Shown: positions 21,309-34,910 of the stretch, in pieces
Position numbering within the stretch: position 1 is the first letter of the stretch
Layout: the number at the start of each line of letters is the position of its first letter
Source: Lantana camara
Lineage: Eukaryota; Streptophyta; Magnoliopsida; Lamiales; Verbenaceae
Direction: 5' to 3'
DNA: 64,000 bases
Assembly (NCBI GenBank): GCA_037501455.1
Contig: CM074861.1
Span: 96,635,001-96,699,000, forward strand
Notes under the pieces: generated by a model
What the model was told of the DNA's origin: nothing
Databases searched by the model: none
The model's input: the letters and a program-made list of their open reading frames with translations, nothing else
Made by a program: the position numbers and the translations under genes

Positions 21309-24300
21309 ATGTCAGAAATCTAAGAAGTCAAAACCGAACCCAATACAGACCTTGCAACTCAGATTGCAAACTTACTAAACAACAAAACAAATATGTCCAA
21401 ACCTGATAACTTGTCGATTGGATTCAAACTGAATAACGACAACTATCCCGTATGGGCAAGACTGATGAAGATGACAATTGGAGGCAGGGGATGCCGTTCA
21501 CACTTAATGGGTATCCCACCGGCTCCACCAGAAACAGATCCAACATACGATCAGTGGGAACAAATGGATCAAAACGTATTCACATGGATAACACAAAACA
21601 TCGAAGTAAGTCTAGTGAATAACGTCTTACAGTATCCAATGACAAAAGCACTATGGGATGGACTCGCAACCACGTACGGAAGTGGCTCTGATCCATTGCA
21701 AACCTTTGACCCACACCGAAAAGCCAACACACAAAGACAGGGACAAGACATTTCAAAGATTTCTGGAAAAAATTACAGGGAATATGGATGGCACTTGATC
21801 GGAAACAACCCAACCCGATGAAGTGCCCAGAGGATATCACCATATTCAATCAAATAACTCGAGAACATCGATTATATCAGTTTCTTACAGGAATTGATGA
21901 TCGGTATGACCCCATTCGAAGAGATATTCTGAAATCGGAACAAAGACCCTCAGTAGAGTCTGCCTACGCCACAATTCGAAGGGAGGCTGCTCGTCTCCAG
22001 ATCTTGAAGACGGCTGCCGGCGGCGAGGAGGACCTTGCATCACAGGGGGTGGGAACTGGACTTGTTGCACGGAGAACAGAGATGGGCAAATTTGGTAGGG
22101 TGCGGCGGCTTGATAGCCCCAACTGCTCAGACATCGCCGGTCGACGAACATCACAGCGGGAGGATAAAACCGGCCTTGTCTGCTCTCACTGTGGAAAACC
22201 GAGGCATACCAAAGAAGGATGCTTCGAAATTGTTGGTTTCCCCGATTGGTGGCCTGGGAATCGCAACACCACCGGCTCAACGTCGACTGGAGGACAGAGA
22301 CGGGCCAACGCCGCTGCAGGCGTCGTCGGCCGGGGACGAGACGCCTGTGCAGCGGTGGAAGAAGGGAATAAGGGAGAACACAACACCACCAGCGAGGCGG
22401 CGGAAAGCCGGAATCTGGGATAGGCCAGCTCCACCGTCGCCATGAATCTCAGAAATGGCGAAGAAGAGGCTGGAGACGAAGGTAAGAGATTTGGGTCTCC
22501 AAACCCTAGATCTGATAACAAAATGTCAGTTTCCTTTTTTAAATGTCGTCCCACTCTTGAGAAATTTCAATTAAACCCTCTTGTTTCTGATGCTTTACAA
22601 AGAAACCCCCCGGGTATTAAAAATGTGAATGAGGCACTTCAACAGGACCCCACAAAGACACAAGCCTATCATACCAGGGCATCTGTCCCTGCTCCATGGA
22701 TCTTTGACTGTGGGGCAACTGACACAATGACGTGTGATCCAACAGATATTCTAGAATCCGTCTCATCCACACAGAGTCACATTCAGACAACTAATGGAAA
22801 ATTAGCTGAAGTCATAAACCAGGGATCTGTCGCCATCACTCCCAAACTCAAATTGAAAAATTGCCTCTATATTCCCACATAGTCATGCAAACTGCTTTCC
22901 TTAAGTCATCTGACAAGAGAATTGAATTGTGAAGTTCTAATCAATTCCCGTTTTTGCCTTGTACAGGATATTCATACGAAGGAGATCATTGAGCGTGGTA
23001 CTGAGCGGGGAGGCCTCTATTATGTCGATGAAGTTAAACCCACTTCCACTGCACTCCTGTCACAAAGTACTGCTGATAAACAAATTTGGCTTTGGCACCG
23101 GCCCCTTGGTCATCCATCCTTAGGGTATTTACGTTTATTATTTCCCACATTGTTTCAGAATAATCACATGACTACTCTAGATTGTCAAACTTGTTTAGCT
23201 GCTAAAAGCCATCGGACATCTTTTAAAGTGAACAATTCTCGGGTAGATTCTGTGTTTTCTTTGGTTCATTCTGATGTTTGGGGACCTTCCCCTGTTTCAA
23301 ATAAAGGACATTATCAGTATTTTGTGTTATTCATTGATGATTTCTCTCGGATGACCTGGGTTTATTTTCTCCGACATAAATCTGAAGTATATGATACTTT
23401 TGTGGCTTTTTTCATATGATACGAACTCAGTTTAATCATACCATTCGTGTGCTCCGGTCAGATAACGAGAAAGAATATGTTAACAAAAAAATGAGTGACT
23501 TCTGCCAAACCCACGACCTTATCCACCAAACCACTTGTCCCAATACTCCCCAATAGAATGAGGTGGCCGAAAGAAAAAGCCGAACCCTTCTAAAAATAAC
23601 CCGTGCTATAATAACCCAATCTCAGGTTCCCAACCGTTTTTAGCCTGAAGCGGTTGCTACAACCACCTATCTCACAAACAGACTCCCCACAAAAATCCTC
23701 TCTGGCAAGACACCCCTGTCTATGCTACGAACCCAAACCGATATCCCTTTTAACCCTCACTCTACCGCCAAGAATTTTTAGTTGCTCCGTTTTTGTTCAT
23801 GCTCCCAAAACTGACCGGAGCAAACTTGATCCTTGTGCCATTATTATTATTTTTTTTGGGTTATGCTACACATCAAAAGGGATATAGATGTTATAATCCT
23901 GTCACTCGTCACGTTCATGTCACCATGGATTGTGATTTTCTCGAAAATGAATATTATTACCTTACCCAACCTAGTGCTCAGGGGCAGGGTAGTACTGGTG
24001 AATCCCTAGGTTGGCTTGACCCGACACTTGCTGATATTCCTGCTTCCGCTCCAACACTCAGTACCATTCCCGATCATGCTCCTCCGGATAATATCCTAAC
24101 TGAGGTAAGTGACCAATCTGACTCTACTCTTCCTGATGATACTGTGTCTACACATGATACCCTGATTGATCATACTGAAAGTGCTAACCCTACCTCCACA
24201 GTTGATATAGTGAGTAACAGTTATGCTTTGCCACAGAGAAGTACAAGGGGAGTACCACCCAACAGGTATTCTCTGCAGCATGTGGCACGAAGCTCGCGGT

Positions 24301-25910
24301 ACCCTATAGGGAATATGGTCAGGGGGAGCATCTCTCCCACAGCAAGGGGGTTCCTTGGGAAACTCTATATGGAACAGGTTCCAAGAACGGTCCAGGAGGC
24401 TGAACAATCAAGGGAATGGGTACAGGCAATGGAAACTGAAATGAATGCACTCTGAAAAAATGGTACATGGGAGAAGTGCAACCTTCCTAAAGGCAAGAAA
24501 CCAGTTGGGTGTCGATGGGTTTTCACCATCAAACACAAATCAGATGGCACGATTGAGAGATATAAGGCGAGGCTGGTGGCAAAGGGGTATACTCAAACAT
24601 ATGGCATAGACAACTCAGAAACTTTCTCCCCAGTAGCAAAGATTGACACTGTCAGGGTGCTCCTGTCAATAACAGCAAATAAAGATTAGCCTGTTCACCA
24701 GTTTGACGTGAAGAATACGTTTCTTCATGGAGACCTAACAGAAGAAGTGTACATGGAAGCACCACCAGGCTTCACCTCAGACTTTAAGCAAGGAAAAGTC
24801 TCCAGGCTCCGGAAAGCCCTCTACGGACTCAAACAGTCCCCACGTGCATGGTTCATCAGATTCACAGTGGCAATACGACAATATGGGTATATACAGAGTA
24901 ACTCTGATCATACTTTGTTTCTTAAACGGAGGGAAGACTTGGTCACCTGTCTGATTATCTATGTGGATGATATGATTATCACTGGAAGTGATATGGAAGA
25001 AATGAAGAAACTCAAAGAAAGCCTGTTTAGAGATTTTGAAATGAAGGATCTGGGAGGACTTAAGTATTTCCTAGGTATTGAGGTCCTTCGATCAAAACAG
25101 GGCATCTTCATATCCCAGAGAAAATACATCCTAGATTTATTGGCTGAAGTTGGGATGATTGATTGTAGACCGGTTGACATCCCGATACAGGTTAATCACA
25201 AGCTCGTGATAGAAGATGATGGAGAACCAACTGACAGACGGATGTATCAACAGTTGGTGGGAAAATTGATCTACTTGTCCCACACCCGGCCAGACATCGC
25301 GTATGCTGTCGGAGTGGTCAGTCAATTTATGCATTAGCCTCAAAAGAATCATATAGAAGCCGTGGTAAGGATCATACGGTATCTGAAAAGGAACAGTGGG
25401 ACATGGGATAATGTTTGGAAGACATGGCCACTTGAGTATTGAAGCCTACACTGATGCTGATTGGGAAGGAAACCCGAATGATAGGAGGTCTACATCGGGT
25501 ATTTCACCCTGATTTGAGAGAATGTGGTGACGTGGAGAAGCAAGAAACAGAAGGTGGTTGCTCTCTCAAGCGCTGAGACAGAATTTAGAGATGTTGTAAA
25601 GGGAGTAACTGAGCTTCTTTAGCTCAGGAAGTTGATGGCCGAGATAGGTTTTCCTTAGCAGAGTCCAAGCGTGCTAAAATGTGACAATAAAGCAGCAATA
25701 AGCATTTCAGGGAACCTAGTACAGCACGATCAAACAAAACATGTTGAAGTTGACCGTCACTTCATAAAAGAAAAGCTGGACGAAGGAGTTATTGAGCTAC
25801 CTTTTGTAAAGTCAGAAGACCAATTAGCAGATATCCTTACAAAGGCCGTTTCCAGCCAAATATTTCAGAAGACACTTGACAAGTTAAGAATTGGGGATCC
25901 CATTACTTAA
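21309..25910 (+). pseudogene. Broken copia gag-pol
   Basis: The ATG at 21309 is followed by a stop at the fifth codon (21321-21323). Gag resumes at 21393, shifts frame near 21790, and contains the zinc knuckle CSHCGKPRHTKEGC. Protease (DCGATDTMT) lies in 22442-22882 and ends in TAG at 22880. Pre-integrase and the integrase start (HSDVWGP) are in 22922-23419, which ends in TGA. The integrase core is heavily stopped (23420-23650). Reverse transcriptase with YVDD is in 24708-25337 and RNase H remnants run to 25910. At least eight lesions exclude autonomous activity. Confidence 0.92.
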
Positions 25911-25922
25911 CTTGAGGGGGAG

Positions 25923-26090
25923 TGTTAGGATTGTGTCTATCTCTATTTTAGGGAGGAAATCAAGTCAATCTGTAACAAATTCCCTAACTTGTAGGATATT
26001 TACGTATATATGTTTAGGGTTGATTGTATCTCATTTCATATAGTTTTACAATGAAAAACATTACTTCTTCCTTGAAATCTCGTTCTAGCA
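25923..26090 (+). repeat. 3' LTR of the degenerate copia element
   Basis: 168 bp, about 94% identical to the 5' LTR and followed by the target duplication TCAAT. Confidence 0.93.
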
Positions 26091-26359
26091 TCAATGACAT
26101 TATAATTAGACTTGAGATGATAAACTGGCAGGGTACTAACACAAACTCTTTCCCCCAAAAATTTCAACACACATTCAGACAATAAAATTAGTGCAATGGT
26201 TTTACTCATGTTCAAGCTAAGCACATTCATTTCCACATGGGATTTTTTCCAGAAATAATATAAATCAACCTCGAAATTAGGTTTCAGTCTTCTCATAGGG
26301 AATAAACGGACACACATAAGCTCAGATTTGTAGAGCTACATTACTTGCCATGGCAGAAA

Positions 26360-26716
26360 TGTTGGGAAAACGAAACAGAAACGCAGCGAAAATTTAAATT
26401 TTTTCCCAAAAGATAGAATCGAATCTTGCAATTCCTATTCCCAATTCGTAGAGATCAAGAAACTCACTTAGATAGTAGCTTTCTTGACACGTTCTAGCCG
26501 GCCAAGAACGCTCTTCACGCGGCTTGATCCCCAAAAGCTCCTTCGAATCTTTCAAGACTTCACGATAGCAGCCCTCTAGAGAATTAGTCCACCAACCTCG
26601 ACCACGGTCCGAATAGGGAGGATGCTAATTCTATATTCGGTGTTTAGGCTCTAGGGTTTAGTGTATAATTTGGAGAAGGAGAATTTTTGCTATCATCCCT
26701 TGTGGGGTTCGAACCC

Positions 26717-26786
<70 letters not shown>

Positions 26787-28231
26787 AAGGGGTTCGAACC
26801 CTTTACTTGTTGGGCAAGGGTTTCCTAAACCCTTTTGGAAAGAGATTTCTTGCTTGGAGAGAAAGACTCTTACTTTGACCAAAAGTCTCCTTTTGACCAA
26901 TTTGTCAAGCAAGAATATAATATCTAACTCTCTTAGATATTTTATTTACTTTATTTATTTTATAATAAATAACTTGAAAACTAATAATTAAATAATTCTT
27001 AATTAATTATTTATTAGACTTTATTTCTCAAAATTAGATCTTTAATATTAATTCATAATTAAATTAAAGTCCATTAAATAATAATTATTTAACTAACACA
27101 TACACACGTGACACGTGTCTTACATGTGTTCCACACGTGTGGACCTCACCATTCACTTAATGGTTCGATCAACTCGTTTACCGATTGAAGCGTTAACCCA
27201 TGTGACCGGGCTGTTGTGTGTGACCCTCTAGGTTCTTAATTTAATTAGCAGTGGCCCTAATTAATTAATTCCCTAATTAATTAATTAGTCCATAGATCAA
27301 ACGACCATAGTCTAGCAACAGGTGTTTGACCCCTAGCTGAATAAGAATGTCTCGATTCGACAGAACCTTTAAGTCATTGACATATGTGAGATACAATCCT
27401 CCTACGTCCCATCTCTCAATCAAGATCTAGGGCAAGGGAATAATTAGAACCCTAATAATCTTGATCTTAATGCTAAGTGCATTTCACATCCATTTGATCT
27501 CAATCCAAGAAACTCTTTTCTTGATGTCTTGATCCACTGCCTTGACCAAGGACTCATAGATGGCATATGAATGACTTACACAATAAGAGATCATCACCTT
27601 GCTAATACAAGCGTAGGTCCTTTATTGATTCTCATATACTTTCATGTGCCACTTGTGCAGCCCAAGCATAAGCCTTGAATCAGTTGTCTAAGGTGACACC
27701 CTTTAAAGCTTACACCTAAGACTATAGAGTTAGCTCATAAAGTATCAATGGAACCTCAAGTTTAAGGATCACTTAATCACATCAATGACTAGTGAGATAT
27801 TTCCTAATCTGGAAGTTTCTATTTCCAGATATAGAAACTTCTTTTCCCATTTAGGAATCTTCTCACACGGGACACCTCAGTGTACCTACTTAGAATAAGT
27901 AAGCACCCTCATGTATCACGCATGTATCAACTATACACTTTGCACCCCATGAAACAAGTTGGACCTTCTTAAGGGCGTGATCACACGAGCAAGCCTTGAA
28001 CGAGTCAAGTTGACACTCCCACTGTCTTTTGGACTCATTAGCTTGGAGTGAGCTGACTTTTGTGATATATGGCTCATTTCATGAACCATTTTGCCTAAAT
28101 GGTTGAGTCCTATAAGTCATATTGATCAGGGGAGTTTAAGTAAACACACAATCAAGCAAGAGCATATAAAGAAGTGTTGCCTTAATTCACATTAGACTAT
28201 TACATCGGCTTTCAGGGCACTATTCCTAATA
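26360..28231 (-). repeat. 3' LTR of the Angela-like element (~1.87 kb)
   Basis: Reads on the minus strand from TATTAGGAATAGTGCCC (TG apparently mutated to TA) to CGTTTTCCCAACA. It directly follows the purine tract 'agtgggagat'. It contains a (TA)n run at about 26717-26781 and three CACGTG G-boxes at 27105-27139. Positions 27918-28190 match the detached LTR piece at 37886-38170. Confidence 0.85.
26717..26781. repeat. (TA)n microsatellite
   Basis: About 32 uninterrupted TA units inside the LTR. The ORFs across it are artefacts of the repeat. Confidence 0.95.
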
Positions 28232-28247
28232 ATCTCCCACTTGCCCG

Positions 28248-31200
28248 TCAAAGCCATTCAGGAGCTAATCTAAGTCTCATCTTCTCAAGATGACCTTCGA
28301 AAGCTTCTCGACTAAGGGGTTTTGTAAGTGGGTCTACCACATTCTCTGTTGATGCGACCCTCTCAATTTGCACATCACCTTGTTTGATGATATCAAGGAT
28401 TAGGTGGTACTTCCTCATAATGTGCTTGGTCCGTTGGTGAGATCTTGGTTCTCTTGCTTGAGCAACTGCCCCAGTGTTGTCACAAAACATAGTAATGGGG
28501 TTTTTCATGCTAGGAACGATTCAAATCTTGAATGAAGTTTCTAATCCAAACACCTTCTTTAGCTGCATCATTTGCAGCTAAGTATTCGGCCTTAGTGGTC
28601 GAATCTGTAGTGGTCGTCTGCTTGGAACTTTTCCAACTTACTGCACCGCCATAAAGGCAGAAAATGTATCCAGACATTAACTTAAAATCATCTAAATTAG
28701 ATGTAAAGCTTGCATCGCAGTATCCTCCGATTACTAGATCTTTTTGTCCTCCATATACTAAGAATAAATCCTTAGTGCTTCGTAAGTACATTAGGATATT
28801 CTTCACGGCAGTCCAGTGACCTTCTCCAGGGTCTAATTGGAAACGGCATGTTACACTAAGTGCATATGCCATATTCGGTCGAGTACATAGCATTGCATAT
28901 ATTATGCTATTTATTGTCGAGGCATAAGGCACATGAGTCATTCTTTCCTTCTCAAGGTTTGTCTTAGGACAATCTTCTTCGAAAGAGATGTTCCTACACT
29001 CATAGGGAGAACTTTATTCTTCGCATTCTCCATACTGAACCGTTTCAGTACTTTGTCTATGTACATCGACTGTGATAGTCCTATCGATCTCTTAGATCTA
29101 TCCCTATAGATTTTTATCGCGAGAATGTAGGACGCATCACCAAGATCTTTCATCTCGAATTGGTTCGATAGCCAAGATTTGGTAACTTTAATGTCATTCT
29201 TTGAATTCTTAATTGGAAGGATATCATCAATATAAAGTACCAAGAATTGCACTGAAGTCTCCAATTCCTTTCTATACACGTAGGATTCATTCGAATTTTG
29301 AACGAAGCCAAATGCTTTGACTACTTCATCAAAATGAATGTTCCAATTCCTAGAAGCCTGTTTCAATCCGTAGATTGATGTTTGGAGTTTGCAAACTTTT
29401 TGCTCACTCCCACTGAATGTGAAACCTATGGGTTGATCCATATAAATGTCTTTATCAATGTCTCCATTGAGAAAGGCAGTTTTCACATCCATTTGCCATA
29501 TCTCGTAGTCGTAATATGCAGCAATGCCAAGCATGATCCGAATGGACTTTTGCATTACAATCGGTGAAAAGGTTTCATCAAAGTCCACACTGGGCCTTTG
29601 AGTGAATCCTTTTGCAACCAGTCTTGCCTTATAGGCTGCAATGCTTTCATCTACTCCAAGATTTCTCTTAAAGATCCATTTGCAACCTATGGGTTTAACA
29701 CCATCAGGCAAATCTACCAAGGTCCAAACTTGGTTGGAGTACATGGAATCCATTTCGGATTTCATGGCTTGTTTCCACTGATCAGAATCCGAGTCTGACA
29801 GTGCCTCCTCATATGTCAGGGGACCATTATCCTCTTGAGAGATTTCATGGAGAAAACCATACCATCTCTCAGGCTGTCTAGGAGTGCGTTCAGAACGCCT
29901 TAGAGGAGGATTTTCACGTGTGTCGAAGTTCGTGATTGGTTGTGGGATTTCAGAATGGGACGTGTCCTCTAAATATGGCGTGGGAATATCTCGAATTTCT
30001 TCGAGTTCTGTGATCTTGCCTTTCTTTTCTTCTAGGAACGATTCCTCAAGAAAAGTTGCATTTCTTGAAACAAACACCTTTTGTTCAGTTTGATCATAGA
30101 AGTAGTATACTATGGATTCCTTAGGATAGCCAACAAAGTAGCATAAGTTAGAACGAGCTTCTAACTTATCTCCCACTGTCCTCTTCACATAAGCAGGACA
30201 ACCCCAAATTCTTAAGCAAGAATAACTAGTGATTTTACAATGCCACATTTCATAGGGCGTTTTAGGGACTGACTTGGAAGGAACAAGATTCAAAATCTTT
30301 GCTGCACTTTCTAGGGCATAACCCCAGAAAGAAGGTGGTAAGTCAGTGAAACTCATCATGGAATGAACCATATCAAGTACGGTTCGATTCCTTCTCTTAG
30401 AAACTCCATTAAGCTGAGGAGTTCCCGGAGAAGTCCACTGAGAGATAATTCCATTATCTCTGAGATGATTAAGGAACTCTTCACTAAGATACTCGCCACC
30501 TCGATCAGATCGAAGTGTCTTGATCTTGAGACCAGTTTGGTTCTCAACCTCCTTTTGAAATTCTAAAAATTTCTCAAAAGCCTCAGATTTGTACGTCATT
30601 AGGTACACATAACCATAACGACTAAAGTCATCAGTAAAGGTTATGAAGTATTGATAATTGTTTCGAGTGCTGACACTAAGCGGTCCACAAACATCAGAAT
30701 GGATCAAATCCAAGGTCTTTGTGGCTCGTTCCACACTTCCTTTGAAAGGATTTTTGGACATTTTTCCTTTGAGACAGGATTCGTAAAAAGTTAACTGTTT
30801 AAGGTCATTTTCAGAGTATGTCCCTAAGGTAGTTAACTTGCTAATTCTGTTCTTAGAAATGTGTCCTAATCTAGCATGCCACAAAGAAGCCGAGACTTCA
30901 TCATCTCTCTTACGTTTTGTTTCTCGTTGCATATTCAAAATATTACTGTTTTGAGTTAGATAAAGTCCATTGTTTAATGTACCAAGATGAATTAAAAAAT
31001 TATTCTTTTTGAGGAAAAAGTTACCATTCTTAATATTAACTTCATAACCTTCGCAATCAAATCTTGGAACTAAAATAATATTATGAATAATGTCTGGTAC
31101 ATAAAAGACTTTATTTAAAACTAAAACAGAATGACCTAAATCTAATCTAATTGTGCCTAAAGCTTGAGCTTCGACCGTTGAGCCGTCCCCAATCTTCAAG

Positions 31201-32160
31201 ACACATTCTCCTCATTTGAGCTGTCGGACCTCACTTAGCATCTATACATCATTACAGATATGAGATCCACAACCGGTATCAAGTACCCAAGAGTTAGAAT
31301 TAATACAAAGATTTACTTCAATGAGAAACATACCTTTCTTTAGAGTAGCCTTGTACTCTTGGCAGTTTCTCCTCCAATGCCCCGGTTTGCCACAATGGAA
31401 GCAAACGTCCTCTTTCTGATCACGTTTCTTGTTTTGGACTTTTCCCTTCGTGATGCCTCCATTAGGCCTAAGGGACTTCTTCTTCTTTTGGGCTTTCTTG
31501 CCCTTGCCTTTGAAAGACTTAGAAAAAGATGGAGCAGTGACCATCATAACCTTACTGTCCTTCTTGATCGTGCTTTCAGCAGTCACAAGCTGACTAATCA
31601 GCTCAGCTACACTAGCATTTGCATGATTTATGTTGAAGTTAAGGACAAAAGGGTTGAATGATCGTGGGAGCGAGGCTAGCAACAGATCCATTGAAAGCTC
31701 ATCCCTCAGTGGCATGTCCATGGATGCAAGTTTCTCAGTAAGAGAAAGAAACTTGAGTCCATATTCATGGACGCTTGTACCTTCCTTCATTCTCAAATGG
31801 AACAATTCCTTTGAGGTGTTATACCTTGTAACATGTTCATGAGGACAGTAAAAGTTGCTCTAAGTGGTCGTAAATCTCCCAAGCGAATTCCATGAACTCA
31901 TGCTGTCTTTGCATGTCCGGAGACATGTTAGTAAGCATGAGACAACGGGCTTGGAGATTATTATCCTTCCACTTCTGGATTGCATCCCGCTCAGTTCGGG
32001 TTAGAGCGTTCCCTTCGGGAACGGGCTCCGCCTCGTAGAGAACATAAGTTCTCTTCTCGGAATCTAGAACGATTTTCAGATTCCTAAGCCAATCAGAATA
32101 GTTGGGACCAGTCAACTTGTTTGACTCGAGGATCGATACTAGAGGGTTTTTGGTTGTCAT
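28248..32160 (-). pseudogene. Angela-like copia gag-pol, frameshifted
   Basis: Gag starts at 32160 (MTTKNPLVSILESNKLTGPN) and breaks at about 31840. It resumes with SVHEYGLKFLSL and the CX2CX4HX4C knuckle CFHCGKPGHWRRNC, then the protease motif WVLDTGCGSHIC to 31242. A break follows, then 31199-28938 with the integrase (HSDVCGPL, RSDRGGEY) and reverse transcriptase (LYIDDI, Ile for the usual Val). A single frameshift near 28976-28980 and another near 28508 separate the RNase H segments (CDNTGAVAQAREPRSHQRTK). Only a few lesions are present, so decay is moderate. Confidence 0.92.
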
Positions 32161-32367
32161 TTCAAAACACGTAGAGAATCACAGAATCTACGACCTAAAT
32201 GGAAAAATAGAGAACCAGTGAGCATGCTGATTAATAACGATATACATGAGATTAGGTCTTTAATCTATGTAGCTCCCACTGTTTTTCAAAGATCTATAAT
32301 TCCCAAAGATCTTAGAGGATACTTGTTATCCCAATGGGTACTAAGATCCTAAGCACTTAACCTTGAA

Positions 32368-32684
32368 CCCACGACTCGTGGCCATTCTCAATTAAGCCTA
32401 AGGCAGGTACAACTTACTAATTCCAACACTGTGGAATTCTTAGTAATGTTTTTGCATCACCTATCTTTCAATATGGAACCATGACTCGTGTGACATCCAT
32501 ATTTACTTAGGCGTTAAGCTAGACCCATAAATCATAAAATCTTGATCAAAACTTAGTTCGAACGACTCACGACTCGCGGCCATTGCCCTTGCTAAAATTG
32601 ATCACGAAATATTGATCATTTAAGATTAATTAGGAAACTAAGAACTAATAGGTTTCACATAGACACCCACGAATCGTGGCCAAC
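32368..32684. repeat. Four spaced near-palindromes in the copia leader
   Basis: 'cacgactcgtggcca' (32370), 'catgactcgtgtga' (32480), 'cacgactcgcggcca' (32568) and 'cacgaatcgtggcca' (32668) recur every 90-110 bases upstream of gag. The core CACGANTCGTG is an interrupted palindrome. Confidence 0.8.
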
Positions 32685-33425
32685 ATCTAGCTTCCCCTAT
32701 TAAACTTAAATCCTATTGATGGAATGCTAGGGATTTAATTCAAAGTTTGCACCTCAAATTAAACACCTATTTTCGAAAATTAGCTTAATATTTAATGGGA
32801 ATTTTCGATGTAACCGGAGAGTTATCCTGTTCGACCTTACCAACATATATGTTATCTATTTTAATTAGTCTTGATTAATGTAAGTACAACTTAAATGCAT
32901 TTCACACAGGTACATAACAGATAACATGTCCTAGCATGATACTAACATGTGATAATCATGGGTTCTACCTATCTTATGCGTGATATGTGGGAGCTACTCC
33001 ACAATCACAAGTTCTAACATACATGCCACATAAAATAGTTTAAATCACATAAGGGAATTGGAAATAAAAACGATGCCCTATCTATTACAATAATAGAAAT
33101 CCTCTCTAACACTTCGAGAGGTCTTCACTTATGGCCTCCATCTTGTTACTTGTTGTGTGGATCCATCTTTCTCCGTGGGTGCATTGTCTTCAAAATGAAA
33201 GAAAAAGACCTCACCAACTATCTCTACTCTCAAATTACAATAAAAAGAAAAAGACATAAAGTAATTATTGAGTTTAGAATTTACGTGATTTTAAGTGTTA
33301 ATTAGAGTATATTTTTGTGCCGTTTGATGCGTTTATGTGTTTGTTTTGCTCCATTTAGGTGTTTTAGGAGTTGGATAAGAAACGACGAAGTAAAGAGAAT
33401 TCACGCATTTTTGGTGAAAAAAAGA

Positions 33426-33637
33426 GTAACTCCCGTTGCCGTATGGGAGAACAAATTCAGTAACCCCCGTTACCAGAGGCAGGAGTAGTGCTTTGGCGAG
33501 AGAGAAGGGGTAACGCCCGTTACCCCCGGATAGAAGGAAAGTGGTAACGCCCATTACCACTAATAAAAGCGTTATTGCAATTTCAGCAGTAACGGGCATT
33601 AACAATATTTACACATGAAGTGGTAACACCCGCTACC
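33426..33637. repeat. Cluster of six GGTAACGCCCGTTACC-type palindromes
   Basis: Near-palindromes at 33426, 33460, 33509, 33541, 33588 and 33622 share the frame GTAAC-NCCC-GTTAC with small changes. The best is 'ggtaacgcccgttacc' at 33509-33524. Each could fold as a small hairpin. The ORF across them on the minus strand is a by-product. Confidence 0.85.
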
Positions 33638-34566
33638 AAGAGTCAGCGAGAGAACAATTAGGGCTGCTATTTAAGTGTATTTTGGAATCTTTTTTAGAGA
33701 GCTTTTCTTCGGGGGTTGTGACCTAGTTTTGGAGAAAAGACACGAAGTTCGCAGTAGTTTTTCCGAGATTTCAAGAAGATGAGAGGATTGAATTCTTAGA
33801 ACGATTTCAGTTTTTCGGTTTTATTATTGTTTTGATTATCAAACTAATTCCTTTAAGTTTAGTTTTCGTATGTTAGATTCGTTTTCAGATTTTACTGAAT
33901 GTTTATGGTTTTGATTTTTAGACTTTGTTTAGATTTGATGAATATGAATTCTTTTAATATAATTTCCTTTAGTTTTATGAGTTTTGCTTTAATTATGAGT
34001 AGCTAATTCTCTAGGGCTAGGGGAGTGATGATGAATGCATGATAGGTGTTTGATATGATGCTTGAATGACTTGTGTTAATTCTTAGTTTGAAAACAGGTT
34101 TGAATTGACTTGCGATGGCCTGATCACCCTTAGCATGTTTTATGATTGCCTAAATATCGAGAGATTGATGGTAGTTTAGATTGTTTTGATAACTTGTAAG
34201 TTGTAGAATACGAAGAGATTTGGTTCTAGCGTATACAACAGTAATCTTATTCCATGCCGAGCCACTAGAATGCTGAATTGCACTAGTCTTCTTCATATGG
34301 TTTAATTAACTATTGATGATTGCGAGAGCAACATTGAACACTAATTAAGCACTTGGTTACACCTTAAGAGAGGGTAATACAAATATAAGTGACTAGGTTG
34401 TAGAATTACACTTGTCAAACGAGTATTATATTGACTCTTGATTGTATGATTCATTACTTTCCCCTGCCTACTTAGTTTACTAAAGTTAATTCACGTGTGT
34501 TTTAGTTGTTACTTGCTTTTAATTCTAGTTAATCGGTTAATTCTGTTTTTAGTAGATTAATAGATA

Positions 34567-34910
34567 GGGATAACTAGATACAGGTCCCTGAGGTTAGGCC
34601 TAATTACAAAACGGTCCCTATTCTTTTAAATATTACACTGTAGTCTATAAGCTTGTTAATTTGTTAATTTTTGTATACTTTTAGGGACGATTTTGCATTT
34701 TTGGTCATACATTATATGTAACACTCACAAAACCTTCAGGGACATAAGTGTACTTTTACAAAATTCATTAATGGACCTCACACAAAACAAGAAATATAGG
34801 GACTACAGTGTAATTTAACCAAAAAAAAGGGGACTACAGTGTAAAATTTAAAAGAATAGGGACCGGCTTGTAATTAGGCCTAACCTTAGGGACCTGTATG
34901 TAATTATCCC
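34567..34910. mobile_element. MULE-type MITE, 344 bp
   Basis: Terminal inverted repeats of about 60 bp (GGGATAACTAGATACAGG ... complement) are flanked by a perfect 9-bp duplication TAATAGATA (34558-34566 and 34911-34919). The arms read 'gtccctattctttt' and its inverse. No coding capacity. Confidence 0.9.

Larger units (their letters stand above)
21021..26090 (+). mobile_element. Degenerate Ty1/copia element related to 6044-11131
   Basis: 5070 bp. LTRs of 168 bp (21021-21188 and 25923-26090) are flanked by TCAAT (21016-21020 and 26091-26095). I count about 10 differences between the LTRs, near 6%. The primer site TGGCATCAGAGC and the purine tract 'tgagggggag' are present. The interior follows the intact element domain by domain but is broken by stops and frameshifts. 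It is the same lineage as 6044-11131 with different LTR sequence. Confidence 0.93.

Noticed and set aside
26658..26912. ORFs on both strands with (YI)n peptides
   Set aside because: Translation of the (TA)n microsatellite in the copia LTR.
33333..33605. 90-codon minus ORF
   Set aside because: By-product of the palindromic repeats in the Athila-like LTR.
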